A stretch of 64,000 nt of DNA. It comes from Bradyrhizobium quebecense (lineage in GTDB: Bacteria; Pseudomonadota; Alphaproteobacteria; Rhizobiales; Xanthobacteraceae). The stretch is taken from assembly GCF_013373795.3 (NCBI RefSeq), contig NZ_CP088022.1, positions 1,054,001 to 1,118,000 of the forward strand, given 5' to 3'. This document shows positions 44,319 to 53,008 of this stretch, one piece after another. The notes beneath the pieces were generated by a model. It was not told the origin of the DNA, searched no databases, and was given only the letters and a program-made list of their open reading frames with translations. How positions within the stretch are numbered: position 1 is the first letter of the stretch; every line of letters begins with the position of its first letter. The translations under genes were made by a program, and so were the position numbers.

Positions 44319-44980
44319 GTGCGAGAGAGGCGTGGCTGCTGATTTGTTCGAGACCATTGGCGATGCCCGGCCGCCGCGCGAGACCATCGCGGACGGCGCG
44401 GTGCTGTTGCGCGGCTTTGTCCGGCCGTTCGAGGCCGAGCTGATCCCGGCCTTGCGCATCATCGTCAGGCAGGCGCCGTTCCGGCATCTGATCACGCCGG
44501 GCGGCCACCGGATGTCGGTCGCGATGACCAATTGCGGCAGCGTCGGCTGGGTCTCCGATCCCAGCGGCTATCGTTATGATCCAATCGATCCTGACTCGGG
44601 ACAGCCCTGGCCTGAAATGCCGGAGGTGTTGCGCAGGCTCGCCGCCGGCGCCGCCGCCGAGGCCGGCTTCAACGGCTTCGCGCCAGAGGCCTGCCTGATC
44701 AATCGCTATGTCTCCGGCGCAAAATTGTCGCTGCATCAGGACAAGGACGAGCTCGACTACGGCGCACCGATCGTTTCGATTTCGCTCGGGCTGCCGGCGA
44801 TCTTCCTGTTCGGTGGCCTGAAGCGCAGCGACACGCCGCTACCGGCTCGAACATGGCGACGTTGCGGTGTGGGGCGGGCCGTCACGGCTATTTTATCACG
44901 GCGTCGCGGCGCTCGCTGATGGTGAGCACAGCGTGCTCGGCCGCCAGCGCATCAATTTGACTTTCCGCAAGGTGCGCTAG
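44308..44980 (+). pseudogene. alkB: DNA dealkylase AlkB, frameshifted
   Basis: AlkB from MQSECERGVAADLFE (or GTG 44332) runs normally through HRMSVAMTNCG, INRYVSGAKLSLHQDKDELD (iron ligands H and D) to FLFGGLKRSD. Near 44840-44850 the frame shifts. In the original frame it ends at 44919 with a basic nonsense tail, while frame 2 continues with LEHGDVAVWGG, RLFYHGVAAL (distal iron His) and RINLTFRKVR (2OG-binding Arg) to TAG 44978-44980. The product therefore lacks the third iron ligand and the cosubstrate Arg. Confidence 0.88.
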
Positions 44981-45196
44981 CTATTGCGCGGCGGCAGGTG
45001 GCTGCACTATTTCGGAATAATGGAAATATACAATTGAGTTGCCCGACGCGTCAAGCGCTTTTCCGAGTACCGGCGGAACGTCTGCTGCTTTGCATGGGGT
45101 TGTTTTCGATATTTTTGGCAGCTCGTACCTTTGCCTCCTCGCTTCAGTCAGGCTAAAGGCCTCCCGCAAATGGGAGAGCTGGTCTAGACTTCGCGT

Positions 45197-46411
45197 ATGA
45201 CCACCCAGGCCGACCGCGCGGTCAATCGCACCGGCGTCTATCTCGCCGTCCTGCAGCTCGTGTTCACGCTGGGCTGGACCACCTACCTGATCTATCTGCC
45301 CAAGCTGTGCGCCGATGTCGGCATCGCGCCGTCGACCGTCATCCTGATCCTGATGATGGACCAAGGCATCTTCACCGTCACCGACACCGCGATGGGCATG
45401 GCCGCCGACAGGATTGCGAGCCTGGTCGGCCGTCTCGGCCTGTTCGTCGGCATCCTTGCCGCGATCTCCTGCGTCGCCTTCGTCGCGCTGCCTTACGTGG
45501 CCGGGACCGGGCCTGGCGCGAAGGTCTGGCTGATCGCGCTGATCGTGATCTGGGCTGTCACATCATCGGCCTTGCGCGCGCCGCCACTGACGCTGCTCGG
45601 CAAGTATCGCGCGCAACCCTCGGTCCCGTTCCTCGCCGCGCTCGCGATGCTGGGCTACGGCATTGCCGGTGCGGTCTCGCCCTATCTCGGGGTCGTGCTG
45701 CGCGATCATGACGCGCGGCTGCCATTTGTGCTGTCCGGCGCCGTGCTGCTGCTGACTGCGTTCGCGTTCTCAGGGATCGAGCGCCGCATCGCCGAGGAGG
45801 TGCAGCCCGAGCGGCTTGCGGCACCGGCCAAGCGGCTCGGGGCGGTGCCGATGTTCCTGATCGGATCGATGGTGCTGCTGTCGCTCGGCTATCAGCTGCA
45901 CTTCAACATCAACAGCGTCCCGTTCTATTTGCGTTTTGCCAGGCCGGACAATCTGCAATGGCTGATGCCGGTGTTCTGGATCGGTTTCAACATCGCGATG
46001 TTTCCGGCGAGCATTGTCGTCAAGCATCGCGGCGGCCTGATTGTGATGGGCGCAGCCGGACTACTCGGTGCGTTCGCCATCGTCGCGGCGGAGATTGCCG
46101 GCAGCCTCAACGTCCTGATCGTGGCGCAGTTCATGGCGGGAGCGGCCTGGGGCTGCATGCTGATGAGCGCGGTGTCCGCAGCGCTTGCGATCGGGGAGAC
46201 CGGCGCCGAAGGCAAGGTCACGGGCCTCGTGTTCTCGGCGCTGGCGCTCGCGACCTTTGCGCGGATGGCAGCGGTGGCCGGCGGCCTGCAGAAGATACCC
46301 GACTATGCGCCGCTGGTGCACTGGGCGCCGGTCGCCTGCTGGTCGGTCGCCGGCGCCGGCCTGCTGGTGATCGCCGCGTCGCGGCTGCAACGCGGCTTGG
46401 AGAGCGCCTAG
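45197..46411 (+). CDS. MFS transporter
   Basis: 404 aa, about twelve hydrophobic helices in two sets of six. The TM2-3 loop contains TAMGMAADRI, a loose form of the MFS A-motif. A basic cytoplasmic centre (ERRIAEEVQPER) separates the halves. No close relation to a known substrate group is visible. The 216 bases upstream, after alkB, are relatively AT-rich and show no gene. Confidence 0.88.
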   Translation: MTTQADRAVNRTGVYLAVLQLVFTLGWTTYLIYLPKLCADVGIAPSTVILILMMDQGIFTVTDTAMGMAADRIASLVGRLGLFVGILAAISCVAFVALPYVAGTGPGAKVWLIALIVIWAVTSSALRAPPLTLLGKYRAQPSVPFLAALAMLGYGIAGAVSPYLGVVLRDHDARLPFVLSGAVLLLTAFAFSGIERRIAEEVQPERLAAPAKRLGAVPMFLIGSMVLLSLGYQLHFNINSVPFYLRFARPDNLQWLMPVFWIGFNIAMFPASIVVKHRGGLIVMGAAGLLGAFAIVAAEIAGSLNVLIVAQFMAGAAWGCMLMSAVSAALAIGETGAEGKVTGLVFSALALATFARMAAVAGGLQKIPDYAPLVHWAPVACWSVAGAGLLVIAASRLQRGLESA

Positions 46412-46447
46412 AGCTTTGGTTCTGACTGAATCGGAACCAAAGCTCTA
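46409..46447. terminator. Hairpin between convergent genes
   Basis: TAGAGCTTTGGTTC (46409-46422) pairs perfectly with GAACCAAAGCTCTA (46434-46447). It begins at the MFS stop codon. There is no T-run on the plus side, so it could be a terminator helper or a member of a dispersed repeat that continues to CGAAAACGCTCTAG at about 46511. Confidence 0.55.
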
Positions 46448-46507
46448 GATTCTTGTTTTGACGCGGTTTCTTCACGCGAACCGGTGTCCACTTCGCTCGA
46501 AAACGCT

Positions 46508-48136
46508 CTAGTTGTTCCTCGCCGGATGGATGAACGCCCAGGGCGAGACTTCGGAATCCGTCGGCACTTCCACCGAGATCACGTAGGGCCCGCCATCGGC
46601 CAGCGCCTTCTCCAGCACGGGGCGGAAATGATCGGGCGAGGTGACGCGCGCGGCGCCGACGCCAAAGGACTCCGCGAGCTTGACGAAATCGGGGTTGACC
46701 AAATCGGAGGCGACGACACGGCCGTCGAAGCGCTCGCGCTGGTCGCGGCGGACATTGCCATAGGCGTTGTTGTTGAACACCAAGGTCACCACGCCGATCT
46801 TGAACTGCACGGCGGTGGCGAGCTCCTGCACGCCGAACATGAAACCGCCGTCGCCGGTGATCGCGACCACCGGCTTATTCGGGTTGGCGACCTTCGCGCC
46901 GAGCGCGGTCGGGAAGCCCGAGCCGAGCGTGCCCTGATAGCCCGAGGTGACGAAGGTGCGCGGCTCGTAGATCGGAAAGCCGTACCAGGAGGCGAAGCCG
47001 ACCTGCGACAGCTCGTCGGTGACGATGGCGTTCGCGGGCAGCACCTCGCGCAGGATCTTCAGATAGGCCATCTGTGGCTGGATGCGCTGGATTTCCTGCT
47101 CGGCGGCCGCGGTCGCCTCGCGGATCGCCGCGCGGCGGCCCGAGGTCTTGCTGTAGCCGGCTTTGCGCACCGCCGCGATGAGGTCGGCGGTGCCAGCCTT
47201 GGCGTCCGCGATCACGCCGGCGTCGGCCGGCCAGCGGCGCAGCTCGACCGGGTCGATGTCGATCCGCACGCATTTCAGTCCGGCCGGCTGATAAGGCCAG
47301 CGCGACATGGTCGGCAGCTCCATGCGGGTGCCGATGCCGATCATCAGGTCGGTCCTTGGCCACAGCTTGTAGGCCGCGGCCATGGTGAGCCCGAGTTCGT
47401 GCGCATTGGAGACAATGCCCCGGCCGCTGCGGAATGCGACCACCGGCGCGTCGATCATCTCGGCCAGCTCGAGGATCTCCTCGCGGGCCTCGATGGCGCC
47501 ACTGCCGACGAAAATCATCGGCGCCTTGCTGCCGGCGATCAGATCAGCGGCCGCCTTGATGCGGTCCGGATCGGGCCGCGGCGCCGGCAATCGATCGAAT
47601 GGCTTGACGGGGGCAACCTGGGTGCGCTGGGTGAACACGTCCCACGGCATCTCCAGCGAAGCCGGGCCGCGCCGGCCCGACAGCATCTCCTGGAATGCGT
47701 GCGACACCATCGCAGGCGCGTTGTCAGGATATTCGATCCGGTCGGCCCATTTCACGAAGGTGCGCAGCGTCGCAAGCTGGTCCGGCATCTCGTGCAGATG
47801 GCCGCGGCCCTTGCCGAGAAATTGGGTCGGCACCTGGCCGGTCAGGCACAGCACCGGCTCGTTGCAGCCGAATGCGGTCAGCAGCGCCGCCGAGGCGTTG
47901 AGCACGCCGGGACCGGGCACGACGCTGAACACGCCGGGCTTGCCAGAGGAGCGGGCATAGCCGAACGCCATGTAGCCGCAGGCCTGCTCATGCCGGGCGC
48001 CGATCACCTTGAGCTGCGCCTGGTGGAAGGCATCGAACAGGCCGTAGATCTGCGCGCCGGGCAGGCCGAACACGGTGTCGACGCCGTGGGCGACGAGGCC
48101 GTTGACGATCGCTTCGCCGCCGGATGTTGAGGTCAT
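46508..48136 (-). CDS. Thiamine pyrophosphate-dependent enzyme (acetolactate synthase-like)
   Basis: 542 aa. Catalytic Glu of the N-terminal domain in ARHEQACGYMAFGYA (about residue 49), TPP motif GDGGFMFGV to FNNNAYG. Length and three-domain order match acetolactate synthase/benzoylformate decarboxylase/oxalyl-CoA decarboxylase relatives. It is the last gene of the hpa operon, 23 bases after the FAH gene. A 2-oxoacid decarboxylase acting on an aryl- or alkyl-pyruvate is a reasonable guess; true acetolactate synthase would normally have an ilvN partner, absent here. Confidence 0.87.
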   Translation of the reverse strand: MTSTSGGEAIVNGLVAHGVDTVFGLPGAQIYGLFDAFHQAQLKVIGARHEQACGYMAFGYARSSGKPGVFSVVPGPGVLNASAALLTAFGCNEPVLCLTGQVPTQFLGKGRGHLHEMPDQLATLRTFVKWADRIEYPDNAPAMVSHAFQEMLSGRRGPASLEMPWDVFTQRTQVAPVKPFDRLPAPRPDPDRIKAAADLIAGSKAPMIFVGSGAIEAREEILELAEMIDAPVVAFRSGRGIVSNAHELGLTMAAAYKLWPRTDLMIGIGTRMELPTMSRWPYQPAGLKCVRIDIDPVELRRWPADAGVIADAKAGTADLIAAVRKAGYSKTSGRRAAIREATAAAEQEIQRIQPQMAYLKILREVLPANAIVTDELSQVGFASWYGFPIYEPRTFVTSGYQGTLGSGFPTALGAKVANPNKPVVAITGDGGFMFGVQELATAVQFKIGVVTLVFNNNAYGNVRRDQRERFDGRVVASDLVNPDFVKLAESFGVGAARVTSPDHFRPVLEKALADGGPYVISVEVPTDSEVSPWAFIHPARNN

Positions 48137-48159
48137 GGCACTGTCCACTTGCTCTGAGG

Positions 48160-49032
48160 TTAGGTGGCTTCGTCGACGACGCCGTTGCGCAAGATACCGA
48201 CGCCTTCGGCCTCGACTTCGACGACATCGCCGGGCTTCAGATAGCGCGGCGGATCGAACCGCGCACCTGCGCCGGTCGGCGTCCCCGTGACGATGATGTC
48301 GCCGGGAACCAGCGTCGTGAAGGTCGAGATGTAGTTGATGAGGTAGCGGAAGCCGAAGATCAAGCGCGAGGTGCGGTCGTCCTGCCTGACTTCGCCGTTG
48401 ACTCGCGTGATCAGCCGGATGTCGGCGATCTGCGCCTCGCTGGTGTAAGGCACGATCCACGGGCCGAGACTGCCGGTGGAATCGAAGTTCTTGCCCTGGG
48501 TGACGTTGAATTTGGCGTGGCGCACCCAGTCGCGGATGGTGCCTTCATTGCAGAGCGTGATCGCGGCGATGTGATCGAGCGCGGCGCTCTCCGGGATATG
48601 CCGGCCGGCCTTGCCGATCACCAGCACCAGCTCGCCCTCATAGTCGAGCTGCGGCGAGATGCGCGGCCGCACGACGGGCGTGTTGTGGCCGACGAAGGAA
48701 CGCGGCACCCGCAGGAACATGCTGGGATATTTCGGCGCATCCGAGCCGTCCTTGTACTCGGCATTGCGGTCGGGATAGTTGACGCCGATGCAGATGATCT
48801 TGTCCGGCACCAGGATCGGCGGCAGCCAGGCAACTGCGTCGAGCGCGTGGTCGGGCGCGCGCTTGGCGGCGTCCTCCACGAGCCTGGTCAGTGCGCCGGC
48901 GGCAATCGCCTCACGCAGCGTCGGATAGTCCTTGGCGAAGCGTGACGAGAGGTCGACGATACCGGTGTCGGTGACGGCGCCATATTGCGTGGCGCCGTTG
49001 ACGGAATAGGTGGCGAGGCGAGGGGCTGACAT
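48160..49032 (-). CDS. Fumarylacetoacetate hydrolase family protein
   Basis: 290 aa from ATG 49032. FAH fold with metal ligands in QLDYEGELVLVIG (E-x-E) and further Asp residues, and FGFRYLINYISTFTTLVPGD, GTPTGAGARFDPP in the conserved C-terminal core. Its place between hpaD and the TPP enzyme fits HpaG-type work: decarboxylation or isomerisation of the ring-fission product before HpaH. It is 10 bases from the hpaD stop. Confidence 0.9.
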   Translation of the reverse strand: MSAPRLATYSVNGATQYGAVTDTGIVDLSSRFAKDYPTLREAIAAGALTRLVEDAAKRAPDHALDAVAWLPPILVPDKIICIGVNYPDRNAEYKDGSDAPKYPSMFLRVPRSFVGHNTPVVRPRISPQLDYEGELVLVIGKAGRHIPESAALDHIAAITLCNEGTIRDWVRHAKFNVTQGKNFDSTGSLGPWIVPYTSEAQIADIRLITRVNGEVRQDDRTSRLIFGFRYLINYISTFTTLVPGDIIVTGTPTGAGARFDPPRYLKPGDVVEVEAEGVGILRNGVVDEAT

Positions 49033-49042
49033 CGGTAGCCCC

Positions 49043-50026
49043 TCAGTCCGCGACCAGCACGTCGGCGACGAAGCGGGGCTCGCGCACCGCGTGGCCGGCG
49101 AAGGTCGAGCCTTCCTCGAACCAGGAGCGCGGCGCCGGTGCGCCCCACAGCGTCTGGCGGCGCGGATCGCGCAGCGACCAGCGCAGCGGCTCATGGTCGT
49201 GATCGCCGGTGAAATAGTCGCTGGTGTAGAGCTCGATGCGGTGGCCGTCGGGGTCGCGAATGTAGAGGAAGAAGGCGTTCGAAATACCGTGCCGGCCTGG
49301 CCCGCGCTCGATGTTCGCGAGAAAGCCGGAGGAGGCCATCACGTCGCAGAGATGCACGATGTTCATCGCGGTCGGCACCCAATAGGCGATGTGGTGCAGG
49401 CGCGGGCCACGGCCGTTGGTGATGGCGAAGTCATGGACATTGCCCTTGCGATGCATCCAGGCGGCGGCGATGCGGCCGTTGTCGCCGTCCTCCTCGGCAT
49501 ATTCGGTGAGGCGGAAGCCGAGCCGGGCGTAGAAGTCGACCGTGTCCTGCACCTCGGCGGCGAACACATTGAAATGGTCGAGCCGCTGCGGATGGCAGCC
49601 CTTGTAGAGATCGTAGCGCCGCAACAGATGCGGGCGCTTCTCCATCGTGGCATAGAGCTCGATCTGGAAGCCGAACGGATCGGTGAATTGCAGCGTGCGG
49701 CCCTGGAACGGCTGGTCGACGAAGGCGTAGGCGATGCCGTTCTCGGAGAAGAAGGCGGCCGCCTTGTCGAGGTCGCCGTCATTGCCGACCTTGAAACCGA
49801 GGCGGTTGCAGGCAGCCTTCGCCGCCTTGCGCAGCACGACCGAGTGATGCTGGTGCTCCTCGCTGGCGCGCAGATACACCGATTTGTCGTCGCGGTCCTC
49901 GATATGGAGGCCGACGGTCTTCTCGTAGAAGGTGGCGCTCTTCTCCAGATCCGTGACGTCGAGCACGGCATGGCTGCAGCGGATGATGTTGAACGGCGGA
50001 TCGAAGACGTGTGTCGGCACTGGCAT
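49043..50026 (-). CDS. hpaD: Homoprotocatechuate 2,3-dioxygenase, VOC (type I extradiol) family
   Basis: 327 aa with two VOC modules. ATG 50026 has AGGGAA upstream. Putative iron or manganese ligands in the second module: His in RLDHFNVFAAEV, His in RLHHIAYWVPT, Glu in GHRIELYTSDYF. E. coli HpaD is an unrelated LigB-type enzyme, so this is the analogous VOC form, as in Brevibacterium and Arthrobacter. It cleaves homoprotocatechuate to 5-carboxymethyl-2-hydroxymuconate semialdehyde, the substrate of HpaE next door. Confidence 0.88.
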   Translation of the reverse strand: MPVPTHVFDPPFNIIRCSHAVLDVTDLEKSATFYEKTVGLHIEDRDDKSVYLRASEEHQHHSVVLRKAAKAACNRLGFKVGNDGDLDKAAAFFSENGIAYAFVDQPFQGRTLQFTDPFGFQIELYATMEKRPHLLRRYDLYKGCHPQRLDHFNVFAAEVQDTVDFYARLGFRLTEYAEEDGDNGRIAAAWMHRKGNVHDFAITNGRGPRLHHIAYWVPTAMNIVHLCDVMASSGFLANIERGPGRHGISNAFFLYIRDPDGHRIELYTSDYFTGDHDHEPLRWSLRDPRRQTLWGAPAPRSWFEEGSTFAGHAVREPRFVADVLVAD

Positions 50027-50048
50027 GGCGTGTTCCCTCAATTTTATC

Positions 50049-50120
50049 CGTCATTCCGGGGCGATGCGCAGCATCGAACCCGGAATCTCGAGGTTCCGGC
50101 TTCGCTTCGCGCCCCGGAAC
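50049..50120. repeat. Palindromic intergenic repeat, family B copy 3
   Basis: CGTCATTCCGGGGCGATGCG, then a variant of the central palindrome (one base differs from copies 1 and 2), with the right end decayed. It sits inside the hpa operon, between hpaE and hpaD. Confidence 0.8.
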
Positions 50121-50129
50121 CTCGTGCAA

Positions 50130-51674
50130 TCAGATTCCCAGTTTCTGGATCTTGTGCGTCCCGCGCGCGAGCGAGACGTGCTTGGTTTCCATGTAGAAGT
50201 CGAACGAGTAGTCGCCGCCGTCGCGGCCGATGCCGGAGGCTTTCATGCCGCCGAACGGGGTCGGCAGGTGGCGGACGTTTTCCGAGTTGAGCCAGATCAT
50301 GCCGGCTTCCAGCGCGTCCGCGACGCGCAGCGCGCGGCCCACGTCGCCGGTCCAGACATAGCCGGCGAGGCCGTACTGCACGCCGTTGGCGATCTCGATG
50401 GCGTCGGCCTCGTCGCGGAACGGGATCACGGTCAGGAACGGACCGAACACCTCCTGCTGGGCCACGCGCATGGTCGCGTTGGCGCCGGTGACGAGGGTTG
50501 GCTGCACATAGTGCCCGCCGCCCGGACCGTCATGCGGCTTGCCGCCGACCGCAATCGTCGCGCCGTCTTGCCTGGCGACGTCGAAATAGCTGCAGACCTT
50601 GGCGAAGTGCCGTTCGTGGATCAGCGGCCCGATCTCGGTCGCCGGATCGAGGGGGTGACCGACCTTGAGTGCCTTCACGCGCGCGGTCAGCTTCTCGATG
50701 AACTTTTCGGCGATGCTCTCCTGGACCAGGAGGCGGCTCGACGAGGTGCAGCGCTCGCCGTTGAGCGAGTAGATCATGAACATGACGGCATCGAGCGCGC
50801 GGTCGAGATCGGCATCGTCGAACACGATCACTGGGTTCTTGCCGCCGAGTTCGAAATGCACGCGCTTCAGGGTCGGCGCACCCTGCGCCATGATTGCCGA
50901 GCCCGTCGTGCTCTCGCCGACGAAGCCGATCGCCTTGATGGCAGGGTGCTCGGTTAGCGCCTTGCCGGCGTCCTCGCCGAAGCCGTGCACGGTGTTGAAC
51001 ACGCCGTCCGGCAGGCCGGCCTGCTTGGCCAGCCTGACCAGGAGGTCGGCGGTCACCGGCGACCATTCCGCCGGCTTGTGTACCACGGTGCAGCCGGCAG
51101 CGAGCGCGGGCGCGATCTTCCAGGTCGAGAGCATGAACGGCGTGTTCCACGGCGTGATCACGCCGACCGGGCCGATCGGCACGCGGGTCGAGATGTTCCA
51201 GTGCTCGTCCGAGGGTGTGTTGAGGCCATCGCGGGCCTCGCCGCATTTGTCGGCGAAGAATCGGAAATTCTCGGCGGCGCGGATCGCGGCCTTGGCCATG
51301 AAGCGGTGTGCCTGGCCGGTGTCGATGCATTCGAGCACGGCGATGTCGTCGGCGCGCTCCTCGATCGCGTCCGCAACGCGATGCAGCAGCTTGCGCCGCT
51401 GTACCGCCGGCATGTCGCGCCAGGCCTTGAAGGCCTTGAACGCAGCGGTTGTCGCGCGGTCGATATCGTCCGCATTGCCACGTGCGACCGTCGCCAGTAC
51501 CGAGCCATCGATCGGCGATTTCGTCTCAAAAGTCTGGCCGGAGACCGCCGGCACGACCCTGCCGTCGATCACATGGCCGATGCCTTCGGCTTTTAATTTC
51601 GCAAGCAACGGACCGGCGCGATCGCGGTTGGCCTGGAACACGTCGGCTGTGGATGTCGGGGTGGCTTTATCCAT
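50130..51674 (-). CDS. hpaE: 5-carboxymethyl-2-hydroxymuconate semialdehyde dehydrogenase
   Basis: 514 aa, aldehyde dehydrogenase fold. Rossmann signature FVGESTTGSAI, catalytic Glu in HFELGGKNPVIVF, catalytic Cys in NGERCTSSSRLL (about residue 309). It oxidises the ring-cleavage semialdehyde with NAD+. Its start overlaps hpaF by 8 bases. Confidence 0.94.
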   Translation of the reverse strand: MDKATPTSTADVFQANRDRAGPLLAKLKAEGIGHVIDGRVVPAVSGQTFETKSPIDGSVLATVARGNADDIDRATTAAFKAFKAWRDMPAVQRRKLLHRVADAIEERADDIAVLECIDTGQAHRFMAKAAIRAAENFRFFADKCGEARDGLNTPSDEHWNISTRVPIGPVGVITPWNTPFMLSTWKIAPALAAGCTVVHKPAEWSPVTADLLVRLAKQAGLPDGVFNTVHGFGEDAGKALTEHPAIKAIGFVGESTTGSAIMAQGAPTLKRVHFELGGKNPVIVFDDADLDRALDAVMFMIYSLNGERCTSSSRLLVQESIAEKFIEKLTARVKALKVGHPLDPATEIGPLIHERHFAKVCSYFDVARQDGATIAVGGKPHDGPGGGHYVQPTLVTGANATMRVAQQEVFGPFLTVIPFRDEADAIEIANGVQYGLAGYVWTGDVGRALRVADALEAGMIWLNSENVRHLPTPFGGMKASGIGRDGGDYSFDFYMETKHVSLARGTHKIQKLGI

Positions 51675-52065
51675 TGACCGTCTCCACCTTCAGTGCGTCG
51701 TGGATGTTGTTGCGTTTCCAGCTCGTTTCCTTGTCGTTGATCTGCATGTCGAACGACAGGGCGAACTTGCTGTTGGCGAATACCGGATCGAGATGGGCCG
51801 ACAGCGCCTTGAAGATGTGCTCGCCGGCCTTCTTGCGCGCGGCGAGGTCGCGGCCTTCGCCCAGCCGCAGCACCATGTCGAGGAAGCCGTAATTCTTGCG
51901 GCCGTCGGCGATCGCGTAGTGCTCGCATCTGATGGCGCGCACGCGGATGCCGCCGAGCGGGAAGATGCCGGTCTCGACCGCGGCCTTGCGGACCAGTTCG
52001 ACGGTCGCGCCCATGTCGACGAGGCCGTCGAGATTGGCGGAGTATTCAATCGTGAAATGCGGCAT
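51667..52065 (-). CDS. hpaF: 5-carboxymethyl-2-hydroxymuconate delta-isomerase
   Basis: 132 aa, tautomerase-like fold. The catalytic N-terminal Pro after Met removal is present (MPHFTIEYSANLD). RCEHYAIADG and FANSKFALSFDMQIND are family-typical. It isomerises the product of HpaE. It lies 21 bases after hpaH. Confidence 0.93.
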   Translation of the reverse strand: MPHFTIEYSANLDGLVDMGATVELVRKAAVETGIFPLGGIRVRAIRCEHYAIADGRKNYGFLDMVLRLGEGRDLAARKKAGEHIFKALSAHLDPVFANSKFALSFDMQINDKETSWKRNNIHDALKVETVNG

Positions 52066-52086
52066 GCAGCTCTCCTGCTGAGTGCG

Positions 52087-52893
52087 TCAGGCGAAGTAGC
52101 AGCTCACGGAACCGTAAGGTCCGTAGTCGGCTTGGATGGTGTCGCCCTTGCGGGTCTCGATCGGGCGGATGAAGGAGCCTGCCAGCACGATTTGTCCGGC
52201 CTCCAGCGCCAGCCCATTCTGGGCGATCTTGTTGGCGAGCCATGCCACCGCGGTCGCCGGATGATTCAATACGCCCGCGGCCAGACCGGTTTCCTCGAGC
52301 TGGCCGTTTCGGAAGCAGAGCGCGCCGATCCAGCGCAGATCGGCTTCGAGCGGACGGATCGGACGGCCGCCGAGCACGATACCGGCATTGGCGGCGTTAT
52401 CGGCGATGGTGTCGAAGATCTTGCGCGTCGCCTTGGTCTCGGGGTCGACGCGCTCGACCCTGGTATCCAGGATTTCCAGCGCCGGCACCACGAAGTCGGT
52501 GGCGTTGAGCACGTCGAACAGCGTGCAGTTCGGCCCCGCAAGGCGATGCTTCATCACGAAGGCAAGCTCGGCCTCGACGCGGGTTGCGATGAAGCGGTCG
52601 GTCGGCACGAGGCCGCCATCGGCAAAGAACATGTCGTCGAGCAGGATGCCGGAATCCGGCTCGTCGATATTGAGCGCGCTCTGCATCGCCTTCGAGGTCA
52701 GGCCGATCTTGTGGCCCTTGACGACGCGCCCCTGCGCCACCTTCATCTCGACCCAGGCCTTCTGAATCGCGTAGGCGTCTTCGAGGGTCATGCGGGGGTA
52801 TTCCAGCGACAGCTGGCGGATTTGCTTGCGGGTCTTTTCCGCACTGTCGAGCCGTTCGGCGGCAGCGCGGATATCGTCCTTGGAGAGGGCCAT
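52087..52893 (-). CDS. hpaH: 2-oxo-hept-4-ene-1,7-dioate hydratase
   Basis: 268 aa, FAH-related hydratase family (with MhpD and 4-oxalocrotonate decarboxylase). VVKGHKIGLTSKAMQ, EPDSGILLDDMFF and VEAELAFVMKHRL carry the metal-binding acids. It hydrates the dienoate to 2,4-dihydroxyhept-2-enedioate, the HpaI substrate. First gene of the minus-strand hpa operon, facing hpaR. Confidence 0.94.
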   Translation of the reverse strand: MALSKDDIRAAAERLDSAEKTRKQIRQLSLEYPRMTLEDAYAIQKAWVEMKVAQGRVVKGHKIGLTSKAMQSALNIDEPDSGILLDDMFFADGGLVPTDRFIATRVEAELAFVMKHRLAGPNCTLFDVLNATDFVVPALEILDTRVERVDPETKATRKIFDTIADNAANAGIVLGGRPIRPLEADLRWIGALCFRNGQLEETGLAAGVLNHPATAVAWLANKIAQNGLALEAGQIVLAGSFIRPIETRKGDTIQADYGPYGSVSCYFA

Positions 52894-52926
52894 GCGTGAT
52901 ACACAAAAGTGGATGTCGGGAGATGA

Positions 52927-52938
52927 TTAACATGTTAA
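52927..52938. promoter_or_regulatory. Candidate HpaR operator
   Basis: TTAACATGTTAA, a 12-base perfect palindrome, 34 bases before the hpaH start in the divergent hpaH-hpaR gap. MarR regulators commonly bind such AT-rich palindromes next to their own gene. Binding is inferred. Confidence 0.55.
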
Positions 52939-53008
52939 GTTAATTCGCGCAAACTGAATCAGGGCATGTTGCAACGCAAAATTTTGTTGCTGTGGATTGA
53001 GCTGAGTG

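Noticed and set aside
46508..48136. Acetolactate synthase for isoleucine/valine synthesis
   Set aside because: No regulatory ilvN partner or ilvC, and it sits at the end of an aromatic degradation operon.
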